DNA from: Acidobacteriota bacterium
GTDB lineage: Bacteria; Acidobacteriota; Terriglobia; Acidiferrales; UBA7541
Assembly (NCBI GenBank): GCA_013289835.1
Contig: JABCZG010000026.1
Location: 1-64,000, forward strand
Reading direction: 5' to 3'
DNA: 64,000 nucleotides
This document shows positions 50,630 to 58,402 of the stretch, in pieces. The translations under genes were made by a program, and so were the position numbers. The notes below the pieces were generated by a model, which searched no databases, had not been told where the DNA came from, and saw only the letters and a program-made list of their open reading frames with translations. Positions within the stretch are counted from its first letter, which is position 1. Each line of letters begins with the position of its first letter.

Positions 50630-50660
50630 CTGACAACTGAAAACTGACGACTGAAAACTC
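50630..50660. repeat. Low-complexity spacer repeat before argH
   Basis: ACTGAAAACT occurs at 50636-50645 and again at 50650-50659, period 14. It resembles a class of degenerate intergenic repeats; a similar A-rich spacer lies at 44012-44040. Confidence 0.5.
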
Positions 50661-50663
50661 TTC

Positions 50664-52091
50664 ATGACTGAACGCAAAGACGACCGGTTGTGGGGCGGAC
50701 GCTTCGAGCGCGCGCCGAACGAACACTTCGACGCGTTCCAGCGTTCGTTTGCGTTCGACCGCCGGCTGTTGCCTTACGAAATTGCCGTGGATCGCGCGTG
50801 GGCAAAAGCGCTCGAGCCAATCGGCATCTTCACTGCAACGGAGGTAAAGCAGGCGCTGGCGGCGCTCGACAAAATTGCCGAGCGCGCCAAGACCGATCCC
50901 GCGTGGCTCGAACAATTCGGCGCCGACGCGGAGGACGTGCACCACTTCGTCGAAAAAGCGCTCGTCGAAGAACTCGGCCCGCTCGGCTGGAAATTGCATA
51001 CCGGCCGAAGCCGCAACGAACTCGTTGCTACCGATTTCCGTCTTTTCGTCATTGATGCTGCGGCGGAAATTCAGCGCAGGCTTGAAGCTTTACTGAATGC
51101 GTTCCTGCTGCAAGCGAAAGCCAATCGCAACGTGCCGATGGCCGGCATGACTCATATGCAGCACGCGCAGCCAATCCTGCTTTCGCATTTTCTGCTCGCG
51201 CATGCGGAAGCCTTCGCGCGCGACATCACGCGGCTACACCATGCGGCGGAAAGCGCGGACGCTTGTCCCATGGGTTCCGGCGCGCTCGCGGGAAATTCGT
51301 TCGCGATCGACCGCAACGCGATTTCGCGCGAGCTCGGATTTTCCCGCATCACCGGAAATAGCCTGGACGCCGTCAGCGACCGCGATTTTGCCCTCGACTA
51401 TCTTTACGCGCTCACTGGCATCGCCACGCATCTTTCGCGGCTGGCCGAAGACTTCGTGCTTTTCGCGTCCCAGGAATTTTCCTACGTGATTCTTCCGGAT
51501 GAATATTCCACCGGCAGCAGCCTCATGCCGCAAAAGAAAAATCCCGACGCGTGGGAACTGATTCGCGGAAAAACCGGGCGCATCAACGGCGCGCTGCTGG
51601 GCTTGCTTACGACGCTGAAGGGTCTGCCGACGAGCTATCAGCGCGATTTGCAAGAGGACAAAGAGGCGCTTTTCGCCGCGCACGATCAAGTGGCGGACAT
51701 GGTCGCCGTCGCTGCCGGAGCCATCGCTTCCACCAAGTTCAATGCCAGCCGCCTGGCTGCGGCAGCCTCCAATCCTGCGCTGCTCGCGACAGAGGCTGCA
51801 GACTACCTGGTGCACAAAGGAGTTCCGTTCCGCCAAGCGCACGACATTGTGGGCAAAGTGTTGCGCGAGGCCGAAAAACAAAACATAGCGTGGACTACGC
51901 TGCCTCTCAAAACGCTTCAGAAAATATCGCCCGCGTTTGAAGCGGATTTTGCCGGCAGCCTGAGTCTCGACGCCGCACTGGCTTCTAAAAAAGTTCGCGG
52001 CGGGACCGCGCCCGAGAGCGTCCGCGCGGCGATCACCGATTTGGAAGAACGCCTCAACAAAAAAGCCAAGAAAAAAGGAGCAAAGTCATGA
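50664..52091 (+). CDS. argH: Argininosuccinate lyase
   Basis: A 475-residue enzyme of the fumarase/aspartase fold. The N-terminal LWGGRF is typical. The signature is GSSLMPQKKNPDAWELIRGKTG. The helix carrying TGRSRNELVATD differs from the common TGRSRNDQVATD, and THMQHAQPILLSHFLLAHAE contains the catalytic His. It releases arginine and fumarate. The NEL in place of NDQ is a visible deviation in a conserved loop. Its stop overlaps a short ORF start as ATGA. Confidence 0.95.
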   Translation: MTERKDDRLWGGRFERAPNEHFDAFQRSFAFDRRLLPYEIAVDRAWAKALEPIGIFTATEVKQALAALDKIAERAKTDPAWLEQFGADAEDVHHFVEKALVEELGPLGWKLHTGRSRNELVATDFRLFVIDAAAEIQRRLEALLNAFLLQAKANRNVPMAGMTHMQHAQPILLSHFLLAHAEAFARDITRLHHAAESADACPMGSGALAGNSFAIDRNAISRELGFSRITGNSLDAVSDRDFALDYLYALTGIATHLSRLAEDFVLFASQEFSYVILPDEYSTGSSLMPQKKNPDAWELIRGKTGRINGALLGLLTTLKGLPTSYQRDLQEDKEALFAAHDQVADMVAVAAGAIASTKFNASRLAAAASNPALLATEAADYLVHKGVPFRQAHDIVGKVLREAEKQNIAWTTLPLKTLQKISPAFEADFAGSLSLDAALASKKVRGGTAPESVRAAITDLEERLNKKAKKKGAKS

Positions 52092-52159
52092 GTTCGCAGA
52101 CCGCAAATCATTTGAACACTCTCGCACCTGCCGCGGGGGACCGGAGGTTGCTTCGTTGA
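52088..52159 (+). other. Short 23-codon ORF between argH and argJ
   Basis: An ATG overlaps the argH stop (ATGA) and opens a 23-codon frame ending with TGA at 52157-52159. It has no Arg codon run at the start and no recognised domain. It may be a remnant, a translational re-initiation ORF, or chance. Confidence 0.25.
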
Positions 52160-52211
52160 GCCCAACGCCGGCACAACGAATGCAGCCTCTTTCAATGGCA
52201 ACAACCAAGCG

Positions 52212-53432
52212 ATGAATATCAGCCCCGCCCTCCCGGAAGCGTCTTTGCCGCGCGGCTTCCGCTTCGCGGCAACCGCCTGCGGCTTGAAAAAAACCGGGGC
52301 GCTCGACCTCGGGCTTTTTTCGAGCGATGTTCCCGCCTCCGCCGCCGCGGTCTTTACGCAAAATCTCGTGGTGGCCGCTCCGGTCACGCTCTCGAAAAAA
52401 CATCTGCAACTCTCGAAGGGGCGCATGCGCGCCGTGGTCGTGAATTCAGGCAACGCCAATTGCGCGACAGGAGCCCAAGGCGACGCGGCTTCGCTGCGCA
52501 CGGTGGAAGAGACAGCACGGCGCCTGGGCCTGCCAGTACACGAAGTCTTTGTTTGCTCGACGGGCGTCATCGGCGTGCAGTTGCCGGTAGAAAAAATCCT
52601 GCGCGCACTGCCGTCGCTCGCGCGCAACCGCCGCCCGTCCATGCGTTCGTTCGCGGAATTGTCGCTCGCGATTTGCACCACGGACACCCGGCCGAAAACG
52701 GCGGCGGCTTCCTTCAAAATGGCCGGCAAGCGCGTTCATTTCGTGGGCTGCGCCAAAGGCGCGGGAATGATCCATCCGAACATGGCCACCACGCTGGCCT
52801 TCGTGGTGACCGATGCCGCGATTTCGCCGTCGCTCCTGAAGAAAACTCTGCAGGATGTGACCTCGCGCACCTTTAACTCGATCAGCGTGGACGGCGACAC
52901 TTCGACCAACGACACCTTGCTGGTGCTGGCCAACGGCGAAGCCGGTGCGCCATCCATCAAACCCGGCACCAGAGCGCATCGCGCTTTCGCTGCCGCGCTC
53001 GAACACGTTTGCCATTCGCTCGCGCTCCAGATTGTTGCCGATGGCGAAGGCGCGCAACGCGTCATCGAAATCGAAGTGCGCCATGCCAAGACCGCAGCGG
53101 CCGCGAAGCGCATCGCGGAAACCATCGCGACCTCTCCACTGGTGAAAACTGCGTTTGCCGGCGGCGATCCCAACTGGGGCCGCGTCTTTTCTGCCGCTGG
53201 CCGCTCCGGGGTGAAGTTCGATCCCGCCCTCGTGGACATCAAGATGGCGGGCATCCCCGTTTTGCGTCGCGGCCAGCCCGTCGATTTCAACGAGCGCGCC
53301 GCCAGCAACAAACTCCTCGCCGACCACGTCCCGCTGATCGTGGATTTGCACGCGGGCACCGGCACGGCCCGTTACTGGACCTGCGACTTCACCGCGGAAT
53401 ACGTCCGCATCAACGCCTCCTACCGCACCTGA
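52212..53432 (+). CDS. argJ: Bifunctional glutamate N-acetyltransferase / ornithine acetyltransferase
   Basis: A 406-residue self-processing enzyme. The cleavage site is in GAGMIHPNMATTLAFVVTDA, with Thr near residue 193 as nucleophile. VVVNSGNANCATG and STGVIGVQLPVEKI belong to the alpha part, and SISVDGDTSTNDTLLVLANG and GGDPNWGRVFSAAGRSGV to the beta part. It moves the acetyl group from N-acetylornithine to glutamate and closes the cycle. It is last in the operon, which lacks a separate argA, argE or carAB. Whether it also uses acetyl-CoA is not evident. Confidence 0.95.
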   Translation: MNISPALPEASLPRGFRFAATACGLKKTGALDLGLFSSDVPASAAAVFTQNLVVAAPVTLSKKHLQLSKGRMRAVVVNSGNANCATGAQGDAASLRTVEETARRLGLPVHEVFVCSTGVIGVQLPVEKILRALPSLARNRRPSMRSFAELSLAICTTDTRPKTAAASFKMAGKRVHFVGCAKGAGMIHPNMATTLAFVVTDAAISPSLLKKTLQDVTSRTFNSISVDGDTSTNDTLLVLANGEAGAPSIKPGTRAHRAFAAALEHVCHSLALQIVADGEGAQRVIEIEVRHAKTAAAAKRIAETIATSPLVKTAFAGGDPNWGRVFSAAGRSGVKFDPALVDIKMAGIPVLRRGQPVDFNERAASNKLLADHVPLIVDLHAGTGTARYWTCDFTAEYVRINASYRT

Positions 53433-53512
53433 CCCACGCGACCACTAACGCCCGCCGAAGTGTGTAGTATCATAACTTCAGCAGGCGATTATCATTAGCT
53501 AACGCAGGCCCC

Positions 53513-54112
53513 TTGCGACAACCGCCCGACAAACAGCGTATTCTCGATTCCCTCGCCGCCATCGCCCGTGGCGCCGATCGCCCGCCCTCGCGCTCCGAAT
53601 TCCTCTCTCTCTCCGGAATCTCCGAGCACTCCGTCTTGCAGTTCTTCCCCAGCTGGAACGCCGCCCTCCGCGCCGCCGGACTTCAGCCTTACACTCTAAA
53701 CCTGCGCCTTGAGGACCGCGAACTACTCGAAGACTGGGGCCACGCCGTTCGCAGAAGCCATAAAATCCCCACCCGTCGTGCGTACCGTCATTTGGGAAAA
53801 TTCGATCATCGCACTTTCGAGCGCCGCCTCGGCCCTTTCGGCATGGTCGCCAAAGAACTCGGCTACACCGTCGAAGCCGTGCAATCCGGCTTCCCGGACT
53901 GTGAAGCCAAGCGCCAAATCGCCCCGCATCGCTGGCAGCGCGTCCATCTCGAATTCGAATTTGAGAGCCGCAATTTCCGCGACCACGGCCACTCCCTCAC
54001 CGGCTGCGACGTCATCGTCTGCTGGCGCCACAACTGGCCCGACTCCCCACCCCACCTCGAAATCCTCAAACTCTCCTCCCTAATCAAATCCCTCCCCACC
54101 TCCCAAGCCTGA
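53513..54112 (+). CDS. Homing-endonuclease-repeat protein with C-terminal CWRHNW segment
   Basis: A 199-residue protein starting at a TTG (no in-frame ATG is better placed). Residues of about 5-55 and 60-115 look like two homing-endonuclease-associated (HNH-repeat type) units: RGADRPPSRSEFLSLSGIS..FFPSWNAALRAAGL and RRSHKIPTRRAYRHLG..FERRLGPFGMVAKELG. The end, LEFEFESRNFRDHG and GCDVIVCWRHNWPDSP then LEILKLS, resembles a nuclease-like core (strand with Asp, then CW.HNW) seen in other uncharacterised proteins. It could be a DNA-binding or nuclease protein of mobile origin. The call is inference from pattern. Confidence 0.5.
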   Translation: MRQPPDKQRILDSLAAIARGADRPPSRSEFLSLSGISEHSVLQFFPSWNAALRAAGLQPYTLNLRLEDRELLEDWGHAVRRSHKIPTRRAYRHLGKFDHRTFERRLGPFGMVAKELGYTVEAVQSGFPDCEAKRQIAPHRWQRVHLEFEFESRNFRDHGHSLTGCDVIVCWRHNWPDSPPHLEILKLSSLIKSLPTSQA

Positions 54113-54160
54113 CGCTCCTTTCGCGTTGCCGGTCCCGTTGCCTCGCGGTAAGATTCCATT

Positions 54161-54433
54161 GTGAATTTTGAATGGGATCCGGCTAAGGCCAGCCGGAATC
54201 GCCGGATACACCGGATTTCTTTCGAGGAAGCGGCGACGGTATTCGGCGATTCCCTGTCAATCACCTGGCCCGACCCCGGCCATTCGGAATCGGAAGTACG
54301 ATTTATTACGGTTGGACACTCGAGCGCGGGACGATTACTCCTGGTAGCTCACGCGGATCGCCGTGAGATCATCAGAATCATAAGCGCACGCAGGGCCACG
54401 CGACGGGAACGAGAACAGTATGAAGAAGAATGA
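54161..54433 (+). CDS. brnT: BrnT-family toxin
   Basis: A 90-residue protein from a GTG at 54161. FEWDPAKASRNRRIHRISFEEAATVFGD is the BrnT start, and HADRREIIRIISARRATRREREQYEE is the family ending with the ISARRA helix. BrnT toxins are RelE-fold ribonucleases that cut RNA and stop translation. It overlaps the downstream antitoxin by 14 bases. It is the first of four toxin-antitoxin modules in a row. Confidence 0.9.
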   Translation: MNFEWDPAKASRNRRIHRISFEEAATVFGDSLSITWPDPGHSESEVRFITVGHSSAGRLLLVAHADRREIIRIISARRATRREREQYEEE

Positions 54434-54647
54434 GAAAGCGGCGAAGAACGGCGAGTTGCGCCCGGAGTACGATTTGGCGGAATTGAAGAATGGTGTGCGG
54501 GGCAAGTACGCCGCGCGCTATCGAGCGGGCACAAATCTCGTGCTGTTGTCGCCGGATGTGGCCAGGCATTTTCCAACGGGGCGGGCGGTGAATGCAGCGC
54601 TCCGGAAGTTGATTCATCGCGCCAAGATCGTCCGCCGTGGCCGCTGA
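54420..54647 (+). CDS. Antitoxin partner of BrnT
   Basis: A 75-residue protein overlapping brnT. RPEYDLAELKNGVRGKYAARYRAGTNLVLLSPDVARHFPTGRAVNAAL is the variant antitoxin type often found beside BrnT, distinct from the CopG-like BrnA. The N-terminal half wraps the toxin and the end is a short DNA-binding part. Neutralisation and autorepression are inferred from position. Confidence 0.8.
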   Translation: MKKNEKAAKNGELRPEYDLAELKNGVRGKYAARYRAGTNLVLLSPDVARHFPTGRAVNAALRKLIHRAKIVRRGR

Positions 54648-54770
54648 GGCTCACGTATGATCTCCTTTACATTGACATCCCGAGCGTAACGACCGAAGGT
54701 TCCGATCTTATCGGAAGGGATCTGCTTTTACGTCTTCTGTCTCCATCGGTCTGCTTTGAAGTGTCCTCTA

Positions 54771-54800
54771 TGTGGAGTATACTGTGGAGTAGGTTCCACA
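54771..54800. promoter_or_regulatory. Candidate operator of the MazEF-type module
   Basis: TGTGGAGTA occurs at 54771-54779 and 54783-54791. TGTGGA (54783-54788) and TCCACA (54795-54800) form a perfect inverted repeat with a 6-base spacer. It lies immediately before the antitoxin ATG at 54802. Confidence 0.6.
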
Positions 54801-54801
54801 T

Positions 54802-55035
54802 ATGCTAGTCATTCAAATCGTCCTGGACAAAAAGCTATTGTACGCCGCCGACCAAGCCGCGAAGCGCACTCGGCGAAACCGGTCCGCTCTGGTGCGCGAG
54901 GCCCTGTGGGAATACCTCCGCCGTTTGGAACTGCGCGCCAAGGAAGTGCGCGACCGCCAGGGCTACTCGCGACAGTCTCCAGCCGGCGCGGAAGCGCGGG
55001 GTTGGGAATCGGAGGCCACGTGGCCGGAAGAATAG
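54802..55035 (+). CDS. Ribbon-helix-helix antitoxin (MazE-type)
   Basis: A 77-residue protein. The N-terminal strand IQIVLDKKLLYAADQAAKRTRRNRSALVREALWEYLRRLE is the CopG/MetJ-type ribbon-helix-helix. The acidic C-terminus (ESEATWPEE) would bind the toxin. It overlaps the toxin gene by 16 bases. It probably represses its own operon through the inverted repeat upstream. Confidence 0.82.
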   Translation: MLVIQIVLDKKLLYAADQAAKRTRRNRSALVREALWEYLRRLELRAKEVRDRQGYSRQSPAGAEARGWESEATWPEE

Positions 55036-55352
55036 CCCGAGGCGAAGTTCGGCTCTACCAGTTTGCCGCGCCCGGCAGGAAACGACCGGCCCTCGTGCTC
55101 ACCCGCAACAGCGCCCTCGCCTATTTATCCACGGTCACGGTGGCGCCTGTCAGTTCTACTATTCGGGGCGTGCCATCGGAAGTCGTTCTGAATGAGGAAG
55201 ACGGGATGAAGTCCCCTTGCGCAGTAAACCTGCACAACGCCGTGACGGTATCTCAACAGCGGTTAGGGAGACGCGTGACCCAGCTTAGTTCGGCACGAAT
55301 GAATGAGGTGTGCGCGGCTCTGCGCTTCTCTCTGGGTTGCGATTCGAACTAA
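55020..55352 (+). CDS. mazF: MazF/PemK-family toxin
   Basis: A 110-residue protein from a GTG at 55020, chosen because GGAGG precedes it and the longer frame is shadow. IARGEVRLYQFAAPGRKRPALVLTRNSALAYLSTVTVAPVSSTIRG and MKSPCAVNLHNAVTVSQQRLGRRVTQLS match the MazF/PemK ribonuclease fold. It cuts mRNA at short sequence motifs. Its antitoxin is encoded just upstream. Confidence 0.88.
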   Translation: MAGRIARGEVRLYQFAAPGRKRPALVLTRNSALAYLSTVTVAPVSSTIRGVPSEVVLNEEDGMKSPCAVNLHNAVTVSQQRLGRRVTQLSSARMNEVCAALRFSLGCDSN

Positions 55353-55402
55353 GTTACGGGGAATGTTCCGTCTGTCCCGAATTTCTACACACTCTAATCT
55401 AC

Positions 55403-55431
55403 TTGAGGCTACACATCGAGATGTGTATAAT
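55403..55431 (+). promoter_or_regulatory. vapBC promoter with operator over the -10
   Basis: TTGAGG (55403-55408), 17 bases, then TATAAT (55426-55431). TACACATC-GA-GATGTGTA (55410-55427) is a perfect 8-bp inverted repeat running from the spacer into the -10. This is the expected layout for VapBC autorepression. Confidence 0.75.
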
Positions 55432-55448
55432 TGTTTCGAAAGCCGACC

Positions 55449-55655
55449 ATGCCTACTAACCTGGCCATCGACGACCGCTTGATCGAACAAGCTCAGAAGC
55501 TGGGCCGACACCGGACCAAAAAAGATGCCGTCACGGCTGCTCTTGACGAATACATCCAACGCCGCAAGCAGCAGGACATTCTGCCGCTCTTCGGAAGCAT
55601 CGAGTACGAGGCGAATTACGACCATAAGAAGGAACGCAGCAGAAAGCGCGCGTGA
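55449..55655 (+). CDS. vapB: VapB-type antitoxin
   Basis: A 68-residue protein from the ATG at 55449; the -10 at 55426-55431 rules out the earlier in-frame TTG. TNLAIDDRLIEQAQKLGRHRTKKDAVTAALDEYIQRRKQ is the type II VapB ribbon-helix-helix. ILPLFGSIEYEANYDHK is the toxin-binding end. It overlaps vapC by four bases (GTGA). Confidence 0.88.
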   Translation: MPTNLAIDDRLIEQAQKLGRHRTKKDAVTAALDEYIQRRKQQDILPLFGSIEYEANYDHKKERSRKRA

Positions 55656-56071
55656 ACGTTCTCGTCGATACTTCGATCTGGTCCCTGGCGCTCCGCCGCA
55701 AATTGCACGACCTCAATTCCGCTGAGCGCGCCCCCGTCGCCGAACTAACAAGCCTGATTCAAGAGGGCCGTGCGAGAATCATCGGTTTGATCCGCCAGGA
55801 GCTGTTATCCGGCATTAAGACGTCCAGCCAGTACGAAAAACTCCGCACCGTCCTCCGCTCCTTCCCCGATGAGCCTATTGGCACGGGCGACTACGAAGCC
55901 GCCGCCAAAGCCGGCAACGACTGCCGCGCTCGCGGAGTCGCCGTATCCGTCGCCGACATCCTGATTTGCGCCATCGCCATTGCTCGCGACTGGTCCATCT
56001 TCGCCACCGACCCCGACTTCAAGGCCTACGCCAGAATCCTCCCTCTCAAATTGCACACACCCCGAAAGTAA
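55652..56071 (+). CDS. vapC: VapC PIN-domain toxin
   Basis: A 139-residue PIN ribonuclease. The acidic residues are Asp6 (VLVDTSIW), Glu50 (LIRQELLSG), Asp102 (SVADILICAIA) and Asp120 (FATDPDF). It cleaves RNA, often tRNA or rRNA, when free of VapB. GTG start at 55652 overlaps the vapB stop. Complete and intact. Confidence 0.92.
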   Translation: MNVLVDTSIWSLALRRKLHDLNSAERAPVAELTSLIQEGRARIIGLIRQELLSGIKTSSQYEKLRTVLRSFPDEPIGTGDYEAAAKAGNDCRARGVAVSVADILICAIAIARDWSIFATDPDFKAYARILPLKLHTPRK

Positions 56072-56245
56072 ATAGCCGGAGAATGCAAACTAGAAAATGG
56101 AAATTGGAAAACGGAGAAGAGAAAGACCCCACCCTTGCAAAAAACAAACCCGCAAGGATTGATTGGATAAGAGCGAAGGCTCCGTTCGCGTAACCGGTAT
56201 GCTTCTGGTTGGAGGACCGAAGCTATCGGTAGGAAGGAGCCTTCG

Positions 56246-56575
56246 ATGAGGATTATTGGATGTGATTACCACCCCAGTTGGCAACAAGTTTGTTGGGTGG
56301 AGACGACCACCGGGGAGACGCGAGAAGTAAAACTGGAGCATGCGTCGGGAGAAGCCACGCGATTTTACCGGCAGCTTCCGGGACACGCGTTGATCGGGAT
56401 GGAGTCCACGGGGAATTGTCAGTGGTTCGCGGAGATGGCGACGACGGCAGGACACGATGTGTGGATCGGGGATGCGGCAAAGATTCGCGCAGGGGAAACA
56501 CGGCAGCAGAAACACGACCGGCGTGACGCGGCGCTGATTCTGAAGCTGTCAGATTTGCCGTCCACCCTGAGCCGG
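56246..56575 (+). pseudogene. IS110-family transposase, 5' fragment
   Basis: The first about 105 codons encode a DEDD-type IS110 transposase: IIGCDYHPSWQQVCWVE, GHALIGMESTGNCQWFAEM, HDVWIGDAAKIRAGETRQQKHDRRDAALILKL. The similarity ends near 56560, after which the frame runs into antisense of a response regulator. The C-terminal Ser/Gly domain is lost, so it cannot act. GAAGGAGCC precedes the ATG. No terminal repeat is visible. Confidence 0.82.
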
Positions 56576-56579
56576 GCTC

Positions 56580-56951
56580 GTATCCGGCTTCGCCGTACCA
56601 ACCATCATGCCAAGCTGCCTCTATCAGGAAGCACATCCAACATCGCTCGTTGGCCGCCTCGCCAACTCCAAGTACGAACTCCGGATCATCGTCCAGAGGC
56701 TCCCTATGCAAGATCAAAACTTCTATCCAGTTCGCCCTGTTTACTTGAAACAACAGTTGAGGAAGCGCGGGAGGCATCCAATCGCTTACCAGCGCCACAT
56801 CGAAATACATGTTCTCAACGTGCTCGATTGCGTCCAGCGCACTTGTGAGCGGCAGAGCGTTGATGCCGTAGTCCTGGAGAAGGCCCGCTATGAACTCCGC
56901 CATAATCTTATCGGGATGGACCACCAGCACTTTTGCAAAGGGGTGCTTCAT
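56580..56951 (-). pseudogene. Response-regulator receiver fragment
   Basis: The reading frame from the ATG at 56951 encodes a receiver-like fold (KVLVVHPDKIMAEFIAGLLQDYGINALPLTSALDAIEHVENMYFDVALVSDWMPP), but the frame then continues into the transposase on the other strand. An acidic pocket is partly replaced (HPDK; SDW for the phosphorylated Asp region). Probably a receiver-only gene or one truncated when the IS fragment arrived. Junction near 56565-56620. Confidence 0.6.
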
Positions 56952-57002
56952 GGCCTAGCGCATCATAGCGCCAGCCGTTCCGTATTTTCCAGACTTTCTG
57001 CG

Positions 57003-57019
57003 TGAACGCGAAGCGTTCA
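57003..57019. repeat. Short inverted repeat
   Basis: TGAACGC-GAA-GCGTTCA is a perfect 7-bp stem downstream of the truncated response-regulator region. No T-run follows. Confidence 0.45.
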
Positions 57020-57136
57020 GCTCAAGCCGTTCCGGCAGAATATTGCGGGGCGGGCGGCGGGTGGCCGCGTCTTAATTCCGAAAACCGCCTTTGGGTGGCG
57101 CATCCTTTGGCATTTAGTATTTAAAGGGTGCGGTCT

Positions 57137-57588
57137 CTATCTTTTGGGCCAGCGTAGGTGCACTTCGCCCGTGCGGGTGATAGCGGCCACGAAGGGAGGC
57201 TTTACCTTGCGGCAGAGTCGCTGCATTTTGGGGATTGCAAGTTCAAGGGCGCTAGCCATGTCCTGCCCGGACATGTTGCCGGACGCAAAGACGAATTCGC
57301 GCACGGCATGTTCCTTCAGTGCTTGCTTTTCGAGGAAGTTATAACGTATTCGCTTGTCGGCTGTGAGTAGAACCCAACCGTTGGCGCCAACTTTGGGCAA
57401 CCATGTTTCATCGGGCGTCCCTGACTGAAAATGCGCTCGAAGCGCACGGACACTTTGGTCAAGGTGTCCTGAATTGCGCGGGAGTTGCAGAGATTCTCGT
57501 CCAGGTACAGGACAAAATCTTCAGGCGGCGATGGGGAGGGCGCTTTCCCAGCGGATGGCTTCTTCGATCTGCTGTGGCGTGCAGCCAT
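57137..57588 (-). pseudogene. PIN-like toxin of the DUF433 pair, frameshifted
   Basis: Two adjacent frames together make one protein. The first (57588 leftward) encodes FVLYLDENLCNSRAIQDTLTK and ends its meaningful part at IFSQG. The second encodes TPDETWLPKVGANGWVLLTADKRIRYNFLEKQALKEHAVREFVFASG to the stop at 57137. Restoring one G in the GGG at 57421-57419 (minus strand) joins them as SQGTPDETW, the form expected of VapC45/PIN-like proteins. A one-base deletion or a programmed slip would explain it. Its start overlaps the DUF433 gene. Confidence 0.7.
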
Positions 57589-58195
57589 ACTCCTCGGCAA
57601 GCGCGGTGACGGACTCCGGGGCGTTGAAACGCGACGCGATTATAGCAGTAGAGATAGCTGTTCCAGCGATAATGGGTTTGCCAAAACCGACCATGGGATT
57701 GATCTCGATGGTCTTCGGCTCTGAAGGACGGGGCTCCCTGACAAAGGGGAAGAACCGGAAGAGGCCCTTGGGATCGATTTCCACCCTTTCAAGATGCATC
57801 CTGAAAGAGTCCAGGCTCAACTGATCATGCGGTTGTGAGACGTTGATCGTCCTTCCCATTCGTTCGATAAAGAGGTCCTTGCGGTCGGTCTTGAAAACTT
57901 CGCTGATGAGCGGATGGGGTTGAGGAAAATCCTTGCTGATCTTCCGCAGTGCGCTACGGACTTTCGGAAGTCTCAGATTGTAAATCTTGCGCATTCCTGC
58001 AAGAGCATGGCACTCGAGGAGGTTCAGGAAGGAAAGGCGAATGGGACCACACTCAACGGGCTCGATAATAGGCGGAAGTTTGCCAAACCCGGTGAGCCAA
58101 TAGCGCAGGGTCGTGTAAGGAACCTTAAGATAGACGGCGACCTCGGGAACGCCGCAGGCAGGGTCTTCGTAAAGTCTGTTGTACTTTGCGGTCAT
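57521..58195 (-). CDS. DUF433 antitoxin-like DNA-binding protein
   Basis: A 224-residue protein. The N-terminal half has a MerR-like HTH (GVPEVAVYLKVPYTTLRYWLTGFG) and linker. The C-terminal DUF433 domain is NPMVGFGKPIIAGTAISTAIIASRFNAPESVTALAEEYGCTPQQIEEAIRWE. DUF433 proteins pair with PIN-like toxins (VapB45-type). The partner downstream is frameshifted, so this antitoxin may be an orphan now. It is leftward, opposite to the other three modules. Confidence 0.82.
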   Translation of the reverse strand: MTAKYNRLYEDPACGVPEVAVYLKVPYTTLRYWLTGFGKLPPIIEPVECGPIRLSFLNLLECHALAGMRKIYNLRLPKVRSALRKISKDFPQPHPLISEVFKTDRKDLFIERMGRTINVSQPHDQLSLDSFRMHLERVEIDPKGLFRFFPFVREPRPSEPKTIEINPMVGFGKPIIAGTAISTAIIASRFNAPESVTALAEEYGCTPQQIEEAIRWESALPIAA

Positions 58196-58204
58196 TGCGA
58201 CGAC

Positions 58205-58233
58205 ACCGTGAGGAGACCGTCCCGATTCACGGT
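58205..58233. promoter_or_regulatory. Candidate operator before the DUF433 gene
   Basis: ACCGTGA (58205-58211) and TCACGGT (58227-58233) form an inverted repeat with a 15-base spacer, directly upstream of the antitoxin ATG. Confidence 0.45.
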
Positions 58234-58402
58234 CACCATCTATACTATCACTTCGGTGCTAGCCAGAGTGGCGTTTCTCATTGGTGTCCTCCAGTCGGTT
58301 CATTTTCTCTAATCCCAACGCCAAGGGAGATTTCTGAAGGGCAACGGGTCACCGAAGCTCGGACTCCATATTTTCCAGTCTCATAGAACAAAAGCAGGCT
58401 TA

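Noticed and set aside
52446..53351. Minus-strand ORF of 301 codons
   Set aside because: It is antisense to argJ, which contains the self-cleavage site and all family blocks.
21494..53432. LysW-dependent arginine pathway
   Set aside because: The operon contains argJ and a typical argC/argB/argD set, so acetyl blocking is used; the LysW-like protein also lacks the carrier ending.
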